This document shows, piece after piece, positions 34,400 through 45,640 of a stretch of DNA of 64,000 nt. Made by a program: the position numbers and the translations under genes. The stretch spans positions 37,584,741 to 37,648,740 of the forward strand of contig NC_062213.1 of NCBI RefSeq assembly GCF_902686445.1, in the 5' to 3' direction. The DNA is from Sciurus carolinensis (taxonomy: Eukaryota; Chordata; Mammalia; Rodentia; Sciuridae). Each line of letters begins with the position of its first letter. Position 1 is the first letter of the stretch. The notes under the pieces are model-generated. The model saw only the letters and a program-made list of their open reading frames with translations, did not search any database and was not told where the DNA came from.

Positions 34400-35975
34400 C
34401 ACGTTTCTTCCATCTCATTTAAAACTCCCCCAAGTTACCATCTCTACTACCTCCCTTTCGATGCACCTTGCTGCCCCACGTGGCCTCACTCTGTTTTACT
34501 TCTTTAATGACTCTACTGCTCCGTGGTCATCAACTGCTTACCACCAAGTCCAAGTGCAGCCCCTCTCAGCTGTGCTCATGCACAGCTCAGATCTTCAATT
34601 ATTCATTCATTCTGCAAACTCTTATTCCCTTGGCTTCTATGAAATCAAGCTCTTCTGGTTCTCCTTGGTTCCCCCTGGCCATTTAATTTCCTACTTCTGT
34701 TTCTTCCTCCCCTCAGCCTGTACTTGCTCTGGGGTTCTCTCCTCTGCCCATTTTGACTCCCACCCCCCATGCTCTCTCTGTGGTCTGATTATTTCTTGGT
34801 TTTATCTGCAGTCCTTGTGCTGATAACTCCAGCCCAGGCTTTTCTTTCCCCTCTGATTCATAGTTCCTGGGGCTGCTGGCCACCACATGGGTGTCATGGA
34901 CCTGAAACTCACCAGATCCAAAGCTGGGCTCCTCATCTCTCTATTAATTGGTTACAATAGGAACCCAAGGAACTGGTTCTGCCTCACTTATGCACAAGAG
35001 ATGTTAACCAGAATGACTGCAAGGGGCCACTGAACAACCTGGTATCTTGGGGACAAAAACTAAGTCTTTCTAGAGATTCAAGATCCCAGGAGCAGCTCTG
35101 ACCTGCCCAGCATGGATCATGACTCCACTTCTTGGCAACTGTTATCAGAATAGAGTGAGGTGTGCACCATCCTGGATGACAAGACAAATCTGCCTTCCAA
35201 ATCTGCTGTTTCTTCTACAGTCTCCATCTTGGTAGCTCTGCCATCCATCCATCTACCCTAGGACAGTCTCCTCCAGCCTCTCATTGTCTCCAAAGTTAAT
35301 AATCACGTAGTCCTAAGATTTTACCTCTTAAAGTAGTTCTCCAAACAGTTTCCTCTTCCCCATCATTTAGACCTAGCTTAGGGTCTTACGGTCTCTTCTC
35401 CTGATGATTATGAAGCCTCCTACAAAGTCTGCCTGTTTTCAGCTTTGTCTACTACAAATCCGTCCACCACCTGAGAGCAGAATGATCTATCGAAACCCAA
35501 AGCTGACCATGTGACTCCCCTGTTTAAACCCTTTACCTGAGAGTGAGCCATGGGACTTGCAGTCTGGGTTTTTTGATATAAAAAACAAATTCTGCCAGTG
35601 TCTGGCCCCTGCCTGCAACTCAGTCCACTTTCTGGCTCTGCTGGCCACCCTGCAGCCATATTCTTTGATTATGGATCCCCCTGTGCCTGAGAGGTCCCCT
35701 ATATCCCTCCCACCCTGTCCCTAACCTCTGACTATTAGCAACCCCTCTTTATAGCTCTCTGAGACCTCACTTCCCCAGGCTGTCTTCCCTTAAGTCTTCC
35801 CTGACAGCTCACATTGACTTGAGGACACCTCCTTCGTGTTTCCATGATGCCTTGAACATATTACTATTACTGCCCATAGCCCAGTTTTGGTTAAATGTCT
35901 GTTACTATCTCTATAAGTTCTTGAAAAGCTGGGACAGAACAAGGTACATGGTAGGTGCTCAATGGATGTTTCTGA
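34400..35975 (+). mobile_element. L2 LINE, long fragment (plus strand)
   Basis: Landmarks in L2 order: 'ctgaaactcaccagatccaa' (34901), 'gctgggctcctcatctctc' (34924), 'tgactcccctgtttaaaccc' (35512), 'gtctggcccctgcctgcaac' (35601), 'gtcttcccttaagtcttccc' (35782) and the 3' end 'aaggtacatggtaggtgctc' (35941). 34960..35215 may be a separate piece. Open frames on the plus strand here are decayed L2. Confidence 0.7.
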
Positions 35976-35999
35976 ATGATTACTGATCTTGGTAAATCA

Positions 36000-36102
36000 T
36001 ATTAACTCTCTGGGTTTCAGCTCCCTCATTGCAAAAAGGAGATAATTACCTCCCCCATGCTGTGAAATTAAATGAGATATACAAATAAAACGCCTTGCTC
36101 TG
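36000..36102 (+). mobile_element. MIR, left half, split by a SINE
   Basis: 'ctctgggtttcagctccctc', 'attgcaaaaaggagataatt' and 'acctcccccatgctgtgaaa' match MIR. It continues after the SINE insertion at 36483..36530 with 'ggctggctcatagtaagagc'. Confidence 0.75.
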
Positions 36103-36289
36103 ACTGGGCATTGTGGTGAACACCTGTAATCAGAGGCTCTGGAGCCTGAGGTAGGAGGATCATGAGTTCAAAGCCAGTCTCAGCAATTTAGCAAAGTCCT
36201 GAGCAACTTAGTGAGACCTGTCTCAAAATTTAAAAATGGTGGTGGGGGGTGCTGGGGATGTCCTCAGTAGTTAAGTGCCCCTGGGTACA
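36103..36289 (+). mobile_element. B1-ID dimeric SINE with 11-bp target duplication
   Basis: 'cattgtggtgaacacctgta', 'gcctgaggtaggaggatcat', 'ttcaaagccagtctcagc' and 'gtgctggggatgtcctcagt' define the dimer. The direct repeat GCCTTGCTCTG stands at 36092..36102 and 36483..36493, outside the GAAA tract, so the microsatellite is the element's expanded tail. Confidence 0.9.
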
Positions 36290-36333
36290 AAAAAAGAAAG
36301 AAAGAGAGAGAGAGAAAGGAAGGAAGGAAGGGA

Positions 36334-36404
<71 letters not shown>

Positions 36405-36482
36405 GAAGGAAGGAAGAAAGGAAGGAAGAAAGGAAGGAAGAGAAAAAGAAAGAAAGAGAAAAGAAAGACAAAGAAAAGAAAT
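36290..36482 (+). repeat. (GAAA)n / GGAA-rich microsatellite grown from a SINE tail
   Basis: About 190 bp of GAAA with GGAA and GAGA variants, directly after the SINE body and before its downstream target duplication. It gives the long Lys/Glu/Arg and Ser/Phe/Leu frames on both strands, which are not genes. Confidence 0.95.
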
Positions 36483-36530
36483 GCCTTGCTCTGGGGCTGG
36501 CTCATAGTAAGAGCTCAATTAAAAATCACT

Positions 36531-37808
36531 TTCCTCATTCCATTTATCCTCCTGCAACAATTTTAGTTAAAAGGGGAAGGCTTTCTCCATACTCTTTGTT
36601 TAAATGTGTATCTCTCCTATCTGATCACAGCTTGGTGAGAAAATGGACCACCTCTATAATATTTGGCTAAACTTTTTTTTTTTTTTTTTGCATATGACAG
36701 GAGCTTAATATATATTTTTAATATAAATGAACAACTTCCATATATGTTTATTTGGTCATTCATTTGTTCCTCCAATGAACTTGATGATTTTTTTCCCTTT
36801 TTCCCATTGTATAAATTACTAACTTCAATTTATTTGACATGCACTGCTTCCTTTTGTCAACCAACCAAAGTTGGGGAAAGAAAGGAGGCTGGACTATGGG
36901 ACAAGACACAGGAATTATGTAGTCAGGGTGTTTCCCGATCACACCGTAGCCCTAGAGAGGCCATCCGCAAGCGCACTGGGGTAGGGGGCTAGTCCTGCTT
37001 CTACCTGCCAAGCATGCGAAGCCCATGCTTTACACGAATTGGCACATTTCATCCCCAGTAGCACTGGGAGGTAGGTGCTGTGTCCAGCCGTATCAGGCAG
37101 GGTCCAGTGGGGTCAGATTAGCATGCTCCAGCTGGGTGACTGAGGAGAGGTGAGCAGAGGACTTTTAGAAAGAACAAGGAAAGGAGTCCTGCAAAGAATA
37201 GTGTGGTATACCAGGGTCAGCAACATGTGGGGGTCTTCATCTCTGAGTGGGTGAGGAGCAGCCAACCCTCAGCCACCCAGGAGGGAAGGAGCCAGGAGAC
37301 TAATACCCTGACCTCCCTCTGCCAGAGCGCCCCATTGACCAGATGAACCAGAAGACAAAGGCAAGGAAGCCTACTGGTGGGGTCCAGAAGGGTGAGCGGA
37401 GAGGGACTTTGGAAGATCCTGACGTTGAGATTAGAGAGTGCAAGTGGCTGCAATCTAGGTGGCCAGGTTCCACCCTGTGGCTCCACTCTCCGGCCTCCAC
37501 GACAGTCCAATGACTCCATTTCTCTGACTTCATATGCTCACTAGCTGTTCTTCTGTTGTCACCATTGAAACCAGGCCAGACACAGCATTCTGGGCTGAGC
37601 TAGTTTTCCATGAAGACCCTAAAAGGTGTCATGTCAGCATAGGACAAATGAGTGACCCCAAAATAAAGCAGCACAACAGCCCCTCTTTATAAACACACAC
37701 ATACACACACACAAACACACACACACAGGCACTGTACTGCTCTATGAGCTCCCAGGAGACCACCTGGCAAGTTTATGCAACAGCACAGAGCCTATTTCAA
37801 ATGGCACA
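36531..37808. other. Intergenic, no gene recognised
   Basis: Contains a T run at 36671..36689 and an AC-rich tract at 37690..37728. Open frames on both strands at 37217..37533 overlap and show no family resemblance. Confidence 0.45.
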
Positions 37809-37985
37809 ATACGATGTTCCAGTCATAGGTTAGGAGCCTAGACTTGAGAATCAGACTGGACAGGACGAGATGCTGATTCTGTCACTGGCTAGATGAACTC
37901 AGGTCTCATCTGCAAAATGGAAATTATATACCAATGAGGATGTTGTTAGGATTAAATGAAACATGACCTTTGCTTGGCACTCCTC
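37809..37985 (+). mobile_element. MIR SINE
   Basis: 'gagcctagacttgagaatca', 'gctgattctgtcactggcta', 'tctcatctgcaaaatgg' and 'gttaggattaaatgaaacatg' follow MIR. Confidence 0.75.
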
Positions 37986-38134
37986 ACCTGTTAGCTTGAA
38001 CACTAGAAGCCTGTGGTGGCTTCTGCAGTTCTGAGCTGACATAACTTTTTGACTCACTCATCCCAACTGGTTGAATCCTTTAGGAAGAGATTTCCACAAC
38101 TAAGAAGAAGGATAACGATACCTTGTAATGATGT

Positions 38135-38312
38135 GTAGTTTTGAAGTGCTTTTTCTACATTATCAGATAGGATTGTTGCCAAAGCCCAGTGAGAAAGGCC
38201 ACACAAATGTTCCTCTATTTTAAAGGTGAAGAAACTGACACATGAAGAGACTGAGTGACTGATTCAAGGGCAGAAAAGGCAGCACAGGGTTGAGTCAGTA
38301 ATGGCATCCTGC
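38135..38312 (-). mobile_element. MIR SINE (minus strand)
   Basis: Plus strand 'ctctattttaaaggtgaaga', 'aactgacacatgaagagact' and 'gagtgactgattcaagggca' match the MIR complement. Confidence 0.65.
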
Positions 38313-38600
38313 TAAAAAGGCAGCACCTGCCTTGCTTGTTTGCACCGGGCAGGTTGGCCCCAGTGCGTGCTCAGATGTTGCTCTGTGGCAGTCACATGGA
38401 TGCTGGGTGCTGAATCACTGAGCAATTTGAGTTTCACCACATTTTAAGTATGTCCTTCATTTGCAACAAAGAATATCTGAGTCACTTGCTCTAGCTACAC
38501 CTGCGATCAGGAGGTCAGTGTGCCTGTCTTGCTACGCTGACTTCCATCACGATGCAACCCACTTCTCTGAAGTCTTGTGTTTTTGTTGTTGTTGTTTTGT

Positions 38601-38805
38601 GTTTTTTTGTACCAAAGATTGAACCCAGGGGCACTTTACCACTGAGCCACATCCCCAATCTTTTTAAATATTTTAGCTAGAGACAAAGTCTTTCTGAGTT
38701 GCTTAACTCCTTGCTAAGTTGCTGAGGCTACCTTTGAACTCGTGATCCTCCTGCCTCAGCCTCCCAATCCACTGGGATTACAGGGATGCACCACTGCGCC
38801 CCGCT
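38601..38805 (-). mobile_element. B1-ID dimeric SINE (minus strand)
   Basis: Reversed ID 'accaaagattgaacccaggg', 'ccactgagccacatccccaa', then reversed B1 'ctgcctcagcctcccaatcc' and 'ggattacagggatgcacc'. The tail side is a T/GTT-rich tract (38578..38608). Confidence 0.9.
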
Positions 38806-39513
38806 CTCTGCAGCTTCTCATGGCAGACAGCAGCGTGCTAACCCTGCTGACTTTCTCGAGTGCTTTCTCCTGTGGTCAGGAGAGCAGCGCTGACCTGCAG
38901 ATCTGAGTTGCTAGGGGTGGGTGTTTTACAATAAGAAGCCCATCTCTGAGCACAGAATGCACGCTAGCATCATCTCCTTTGGAGAGAGCTATTTTTGTCT
39001 TTCATCTTCAGAGACTGTGTTCCAAAATAGGGGAGACAAGTATCAGGAGGAGAAAAAAAAATAGCCAATGGCTCTGGCTCAGGAGAAGGCAAATCACCGC
39101 CATTTCACCAGCAGCAGCAGCAACAACAATTGCCACCACAGTCCTGGAGGACAGGCTGAGTTGGAGGCGAGCTGCCTTTGGGCAAAGAACCATGCCCTGC
39201 GCTGTGATCTTTCTGTGGGATCTCTCACCATACATTTCATGAAATGGGGTTTGTTGCCATGGTTACTAGCAAATCACATGACAGCCTGGCTACTTAGAAG
39301 TGTAAGAGAACAGATCCGACTGTGATGGGGGAGAGAAATCTCTCCTGCCAGCTCAGTCACTTTTCCTTAGCTGACCTGGATGACCTCAAAGGTTGTCCCT
39401 TTTTATGACCTGCCCATATTCAGGGTTAAGGGTCAGTCATACACAAGGGCCTCTCCTTCCGGTTTCAGGAGCCCCTCTCCCCTTGCCCAGCCCCTTCCTT
39501 CTTGGCCCCTCTG

Positions 39514-39559
<46 letters not shown>

Positions 39560-40220
39560 TTAAATAGCCGAATCAGGTGGGAGGGGGAGGAGCTGGCAGC
39601 CTACACCACATCTCTACAATCTGAAGATGGCATGAGTCAGGGAATTTTGAAGCTGTGATACAATCAGGACATGGATGCCTCCGGGGGTGGAGGGAGGCAG
39701 TATGGACTTGCCTGGATCCTAAAGAGACCAGGCAGGGTCTGCTTTCCCAGGCACAGCCTTGGCGGGGGTCTGCAGACCTTAGCCTCAGAGTCACGGACTT
39801 GGATCCACTCTGACAATCTCTTCTGGAGTGTGGTAGGCCTCACCCCACAGACACCACCTTCCAAGGGAGAGGCAGGAAGGCCTGGAGAAAGCTTTTAGAA
39901 AAGGAAGCTCCCGGCCTCTGCCCTCCCCCTCCTTCCCAACTGTGTCAGGCCCAGTTAGCACAGCCATGTGCCGGAGAAGCCGGTGAGTGGGTGCACCTTA
40001 GCAGCAGCGGCGGCAGCAGCACTGTTCCACGACACATCTGTGCCTCTGTCGATTAGAGACTGCCCACCTCTGTGGGTTCAGATCATATCCCGTCTTTCCA
40101 ATTCCATCAGTTTCTCCTCTTCTTTCTCCATAGCAAAATTCTAGGTGATGAAATAGACCTAGGAGAGTCAGTAAAGGGCAGGGATTGGGAGTGATTCTTC
40201 CCTGGCTGTGCCAGATGGTT
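38806..40220. other. Intergenic; CA repeat and a possible RFX site
   Basis: Holds CAG/CAA triplets at 39109..39130, an X-box-like motif at 39253..39266, a CA repeat at 39515..39555 and a GC-richer stretch near 39960..40020. No coding exon supported. Confidence 0.45.
39515..39555. repeat. (CA)n microsatellite
   Basis: Uninterrupted CA dinucleotide tract of about 41 bp. Confidence 0.95.
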
Positions 40221-40234
40221 CAGAGAACTTTCTT

Positions 40235-40474
40235 TTCTTTCTTTCTTCCTTTCTTTCTTCCTTCCTTTCTTTCTTTTTTCCTTTCTTTCTTTCTTTTTTG
40301 TACTGGGGACTTAATTCAGGGGGTGCTTAACCACTGAGTCACATCTCTAGCCCTTTTTAAATTTTTATTTTGAGACAATGTCTTGCTAAGTTGCTTAGGG
40401 CCTCACTGAGTTGCTGAGGTCAGCTTTGAATTTGCAATCCTCCTGCCTCAGCCTCCTGAGCCACTGTGCTTGAC
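40235..40474 (-). mobile_element. B1-ID dimeric SINE (minus strand) with CTTT-expanded tail and 14-bp target duplication
   Basis: CAGAGAACTTTCTT occurs at 40221..40234 and 40475..40488. Between lie a CTTT/CCTT microsatellite (to about 40299, the expanded poly(A) tail on the minus strand), reversed ID ('tactggggacttaattcagg') and reversed B1 ('cctgcctcagcctcctgagc'). Confidence 0.92.
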
Positions 40475-40689
40475 CAGAGAACTTTCTTCAGGACCTCTGC
40501 CTTGAAAGGTAAAGTATGTATCATGGGGAAAAGAAGCCAACAGCTTTCCAAATGTAAAACCAAGCCTCTGCCAGGTTAGAAGTGTCCCGAGTACCTGTAG
40601 TCTCCCTGGTCTGGTGGAGCCAGGGAGTAGTCTCTTCTTGCTGGTATGTCACTTTATACTTAACTCTTGGTTATACGATAAGCTTTTTT

Positions 40690-40855
40690 CTAAACCCCCT
40701 TTCTCTCCGCTTCCAGCTGCCACCCCTACCTCTCCTAGCTGAGATTTTCAATGGCAGAGACTGTGTCTCACTGGTTCAATTGTCCAGCACCTATCTCAGT
40801 GCCTGGCACTTGCTGATAATTTATTAGATGCTTGATATATGGATGAGTGAGTGCC
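40690..40855 (+). mobile_element. L2 LINE 3' end
   Basis: 'ggcagagactgtgtctcact', 'cagcacctatctcagtgcct' and 'ggcacttgctgataatttat' match the L2 3' terminus. Confidence 0.65.
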
Positions 40856-41029
40856 AGGTGAGCAGACCAAAGGTGCTGAACACTTGGCCTCTGGCACAAG
40901 ACACACTCGCGTGCACATCCCACTAACTCACTACACTCGCTCATGTGTGCAGGCACTCATCCTTCAATCAGATATTTGAGTCGAGTTCCCATGATATTCC
41001 AGGCACCTAGCTTGCAGTTTGTTGTGGAA

Positions 41030-41100
41030 CCCAAATGCACTGAAGCACTTAGCATAGTGCTGACCACATAGAAAGCACTTAAGATATACTAGCTCTTGTT
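41030..41100 (+). mobile_element. MIR 3' fragment
   Basis: 'gaagcacttagcatagtgct' and 'gaccacatagaaagcactta' match the MIR 3' end. Confidence 0.6.
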
Positions 41101-41223
41101 TTCGATTACGGGGATATGATGTAGAATGAGGGTAAGGCCACGCAGGCTCTCTGCAATTACCACTTCCTTCTCCAAGTTATCCCAAGCCATCTGTTCAATA
41201 ATCCATTCAAGAATGTTCCTGAG

Positions 41224-41366
41224 GGCTGGTGTTGTGGCTCAGTGACAGAGTGGTAGCTCGCCTTGCATGTATGAGGCACTGGGTTTGATCGTCAGCACCC
41301 CATGAAAATAAATAAAATAAAAAAGTTGCTGTGTTCATCTAAAAATAAATAAATAAAGTTTAAAAA
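41224..41366 (+). mobile_element. ID-type SINE with long sciurid tail and 12-bp target duplication
   Basis: The body starts 'ggctggtgttgtggctcagt' and contains 'actgggtttgatcgtcagca'. It is followed by the AT-rich tail 'aaaataaataaaataaaaaa', then 'gttgctgtgttcatctaaaa' and AAAT repeats, a layout typical of squirrel ID derivatives. AATGTTCCTGAG flanks it at 41212..41223 and 41367..41378. Confidence 0.92.
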
Positions 41367-41378
41367 AATGTTCCTGAG

Positions 41379-42699
41379 CACCTGCCTCAGCTTTCTGGTC
41401 TACGGTCTCTAGAATATTTCGAAAGCAAGAGTAAATACCTTATAAGATTGACAGGGGGCTCTCAAGTGGGACTGGCCCGAGGCCCACTGACCCAAGGCAG
41501 CCTCACCACTAAGCAACAAGTTAGCTCCAGAAGAACAACAGAGTCAAAGCCATGTCTGCTGCCTTCCCATCCTGGGCCCACCAGGTCTTCCAGGTGCACC
41601 TGTGTTCTGGCAGATGAGAAAAGGTTTGCGGTGTTTCTCCAGAGGGAAAAGCTGCTACTCAAGGAAACGCACAACACTCTCAAGTCCGGCTTTATCTGCT
41701 GGGCGCACGGAAGGATCTTGCATTTGTAACAGGAACAAACAGAAAGATTCTAACTACCTCAGAGATGAAAGCTTTACTGCAGTTCAGAGTTCTTTAACCC
41801 TGTGCTTCCTCTGATAAACGATGTGTGTGCATACACACATGCACACGCACACATATGTGCATACAAGAGCGGCACTGGCTTCTGACAGGTATGATCATTC
41901 CACATAATTGTGTTTTTTGAGTCTAGCCTTAAATTGTAACATAGAAAAATGACCAGGCGAGGGGTGGAACAAGAGTTTAATGACAGGGACCTTTGTCCAA
42001 CTAACGTGCCAACAATTTGCCTGGCAGAATGATTCAGCAGTAATCCTGCCAGGGTTCCCAAAGAAAGCCCAAATCTGGAATGACGTAATGTCTCTCCTCC
42101 TCTGACGCGGCCGTCTCTCCACGCTTGCCATCGAGTCTCGAGAGCCGCTGTTCCATCTGTGGAGCCATCGGCTGCCATCTGCATTGTGACGAATATGCAT
42201 TTTATTATTTAAATGGTATTGCCAGGTTAATAATATGATAGAGAAATGAGGAACTGGGAAAAAATCCTGGTCTCTGGTGAATTAGGTATCAACAAACCAT
42301 GAGCGATGTCTGCAGAATGCTTCCAGTATCTCAGATTGGATATTTGATCTCTGCATCCCATGAATATTTATACTCTGAGGCAAAGTGATTGATTTAATTT
42401 ATCAGTGGAAACTGAAGTGACTGTCTAGACTTGCTATGTGGTGAGTGTTGCAGGGAACATGAAAAGAAAGGGACACTGGCCTTACTAGAATGTACCTTGT
42501 GTGCGACTGATGGGGACTTTGGCTGTCCTACCCCCAACCCATCACTCTCCCCCTTTTCCTGACCAGTAAAACCAAACGCACGCTCACAAGAAGGTGCTCT
42601 TGTCTTCAGCTAATTTCGGTTTTCCTTGCCTCTCCTGGCTAGGCATATCATTCATTTTATCTCAATTTACTTCAAAGCTCAAAAGGAAAGATATCTGGG
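41379..42699. other. Intergenic; possible conserved non-coding block
   Basis: A CA-rich stretch lies at 41825..41865. The part 42030..42230 has several CpGs, a TGACGTAA site and an AT-rich homeobox/octamer-like stretch and does not look like a repeat. No exon supported. Confidence 0.4.
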
Positions 42700-42990
42700 G
42701 AGCAGGGAGGGTTCTGGGAAAAATTCTTTGCAGGTAAAAAAAGTCAAAAAATAAATAGGTCCTTTTTTTTCTGCCCCTGAATATTGGTATGATGCAAGGA
42801 ATCCCTGCATCTAGTTTGCAAATCTGAGAAGAAGGAACTGGAAAAACGACAGGGATGGCAAACATCCAGGTCCCTGATGTTGATAAGTTGCTCATAAACC
42901 AAACGTAGAGTTTCCCTGTCTCCAGACTTCTCATTACGTGAGCTAATAAATTCTTTGTTATTTGAACTGGTCAGATCAAGGCTTTCTGTT
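42700..42990 (+). mobile_element. Old LTR-like relic ending at an A run
   Basis: 'ccaggtccctgatgttgata', 'ctgtctccagacttctcatt', 'acgtgagctaataaattctt' and 'ggctttctgtt' follow the 3' half of the same kind of old LTR as at 31880..32190. A 22-A run follows (42991..43012). Confidence 0.4.
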
Positions 42991-43049
42991 AAAAAAAAAA
43001 AAAAAAAAAAAACTGAAAATATCATTATTACATGAAGCAGTGACTTTTT

Positions 43050-43255
43050 ACTTTTTTTTTGGTACTGGGGATTGAGCTCAGGGGCACTCGACCACTGTAC
43101 CACACCCCCAGCCCTATTTTCTATTTTATTTAGAGACAGGCTCTCACTGAGTTGCTCAGCACCTCACTTTTGCTGAGGCTGACTTTGAATACACTATCCT
43201 CCTACCTCAACCTCCCCAGCCACTGGGATTACAGGCATGTGCCACTGTGCCCAGC
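43050..43255 (-). mobile_element. B1-ID dimeric SINE (minus strand)
   Basis: 'ggtactggggattgagctca', 'gggcactcgaccactgtacc', 'gagacaggctctcactgagt' and 'ggattacaggcatgtgccac' on the plus strand. T run on the tail side at 43052..43060. Confidence 0.92.
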
Positions 43256-43479
43256 GATTTTTCAACTGTTTAACCATAAACAAAAGTAAGAAATATGTTT
43301 ATATGTAATGCACTTTATTCTATTTCATTTTTTAAAAATTCAAGTCATAACCCACTAAAATGATTTCAAAGCTGTCTAATGGGTCATGGCCCACATTCTG
43401 GAGAACATTGAAGTCATAGAGAATGTCAGCTACCGTGATAGAATAGGAAGCATATGGGGTGTCATACAGACACCATATA

Positions 43480-43850
43480 AAGGATCATCATAAGAGGGAA
43501 TGGTCATTTTGAGATGGGGCAAACAGGGCTGGATATTGAAAAGTAGCCTGATTTTCAGCAAGGGAGGGAAGTGGAGAATGGATAAGACCATGGAGAGACA
43601 AGAGCAAAGTCAGGTTGTGAAATGTACAGAAATATTTTGGCACAAGTGAGTAAACCTGGCCAGGGGTGATGTAGTTTGGGGAGTGGTGGGAAGCAAGGAA
43701 TGATTTGGGTTAGGTGGTACGCAGCCTTGAAGGGAAGGGCCATCTCTGAAGGCCACTGGGAAGGACTGGGAGGGCCAAAGGTTGAGGGCATCTAAAATGG
43801 TGGCAGTTGCAAGTTGGATTGGGTCTGGATCCTATCGGGAGCTTTGACTG
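43480..43850 (-). mobile_element. Probable L2 LINE fragment (minus strand)
   Basis: Purine-rich text such as 'aaggccactgggaaggactg' and 'gcagttgcaagttggattgg' resembles the L2 complement. Weak and boundary-uncertain. Confidence 0.35.
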
Positions 43851-44888
43851 TGAGAGCTGAAGTTGGAGGCAAATGAGGAGGCCCTGTGTCCCTGGGGGTC
43901 AGCTTCTGCTCTGTCACTCTGCTCTGCCTGCAGTCACTGCAAAGCCACTTGACACTGAGAGGCATTCTCCAACAGGGGCTGAACAAAGAGTCAACTGGCC
44001 TTTGGAAAAATTTTGCCTGGCAGCTGGCAATTTAAGCTCAGAGTGCTGGTGCGATTCCTCTAAATGAAACCAACAGAGAGTAGGCAAGAGGCGCCAACTA
44101 GTCAACCGAGAAAGGCCGACAATCCAGACTTCTCATTGTTCTTCTTGTTCCCACCTGCTTGCCTTCTGATGGAAGCAAATTGCCTTCACATTTGCTAGAT
44201 TCAGACCCAAAAGGTAGGCTGAGCCCTGTTACTTGGCACCTCTAATAAAAAATAATAATAAAAAAAAAATCAGTGGAGGAGGATTTGAAACTGCCAGTTA
44301 AATTGGGTGTTTGTGCTATCTGTGGATTTTAATTATCCATGTCATTCTTTCTCTACTCTCTCCCTGAAAAGCAAAAGTTGACTCTCTCTCTCATGATGGA
44401 AATTAATCAGAACTAATCTGTGACTTCTATCATACCCACAGGGACTGGTAAATCAGAGTGGAATTTTACTGGGAATTCACATACTGAAGAGAAGAAACAG
44501 ATCTTGCTAAGTCTAAAGCAGAGCTGAGCTTAATCTTACCTTTTTCCTTCAAAATAGTGATAGTTTTGAATATTTGAGACTGAGCGATCAAATTTCTAGA
44601 ATTTCATTTTGTCCTGACAGTTAATACTTTTTGTGGTTTGGGCAACGTCTCCTATCTTTCTGCCCTATGGGTTCCATATGGAAAATTACAACCAACACCT
44701 ACCCTTTGGGAGTGTAAAAAGTGAATTGCTAGGTTGGAAGGGAGCTGTATTTTGATGATGAAAAGTACCAGCTAGATACATTGGACCCTGAAACATAGAA
44801 TCAAGTGATGATTTGATTTAGCATAATTGCAGTTGATTGAGTCTTACTGTCTTTATCAAGTCATTTTTTTTGGAGTTTTTCTTTGTAG
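43851..44888. other. Intergenic, no gene recognised
   Basis: Short AAT-rich run at 44246..44270. Nothing else assignable. Confidence 0.4.
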
Positions 44889-44965
44889 AAGGTGCTTAGG
44901 ATTGAACGCAGGGCCTTGTGCTTGACAGGCAAGCACTCTACCAACTGAGCTATAGCCCCAGCCCT
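44889..44965 (-). mobile_element. ID element (minus strand), well preserved
   Basis: 'aggattgaacgcagggcctt', 'gacaggcaagcactctacca' and 'actgagctatagccccagcc' are the reverse complement of the ID body, with both Pol III boxes readable. A T-rich tail side precedes it (44863..44884). Confidence 0.88.
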
Positions 44966-45059
44966 GTAGGACCTTTTAATACTCCATGTATTACAGCCTA
45001 GGTTGGGGTTAATACACTGAATAAAAGTGTGAAGGAAAGAGCGAGCAGTGTATATTATT

Positions 45060-45640
45060 CCTCTCCACAAGTCCAGTCTCGAACTACGTCATCTTCAGTG
45101 TCTGTTTCTTGCCACCCACAGGCCCTCAGTTGCCAGATCCTTCCACACATGTTCTGCCTCTATTTTCCAATGCTGTTACTCTTAACCCAGGTTCTCCCAG
45201 TACCTCCACTGGCCTGCTGGGATTGCCTCTTTGACCTTCTACTTCCACCATCTTTCCACTTCAAACCACCTCTTACCTGACTCCTGGAGTAACTTCCCAA
45301 ATCACAGCTTTAAAAAGGTTCACTGGCTTCCTTGCACTCAGTCCCTCAATGTCCAGCCCCCATCAAAGTCTAAGCTTATTAGCACATTATTCAAGAATAC
45401 TGAGCCCCAACCTATCATTCCAGTGTTTTCTCCCATGATGTCTGTTTCATGCCTCAGAGTGTAGGATGGACAAGTCTACTCAGTCTTAAAATTTTTATTA
45501 TAAAGTATTGTAACTCTCTGGATCCTGCAATACCCTCTAGACTCTAAGCTTTATGCAGACCTATCAGTGTCTACTATGGGGCCAGGTACATGGTTTATAT
45601 TTGATAAATATTAACTGGGTGAATCAATAAGTGAATAAAG
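45060..45640 (+). mobile_element. L2 LINE 3' fragment (plus strand)
   Basis: 'cactggcttccttgcactca', 'tctaagcttattagcacatt', 'ctctagactctaagctttat' and 'gggccaggtacatggtttat' follow L2 to its 3' end. Confidence 0.65.

Noticed and set aside
36230..36670. Long Lys/Arg/Glu-rich and Ser/Phe/Leu-rich open frames
   Set aside because: They are translations of the GAAA microsatellite on the two strands.
39963..39990. Possible small coding exon with ATG and a GTGAGT donor near 39984
   Set aside because: Only six codons, no acceptor partner or downstream exon found, and no CpG island there.
42944..43012. Processed retrocopy ending in 22 A's
   Set aside because: The upstream sequence looks like an old LTR 3' half and I found no target duplication.
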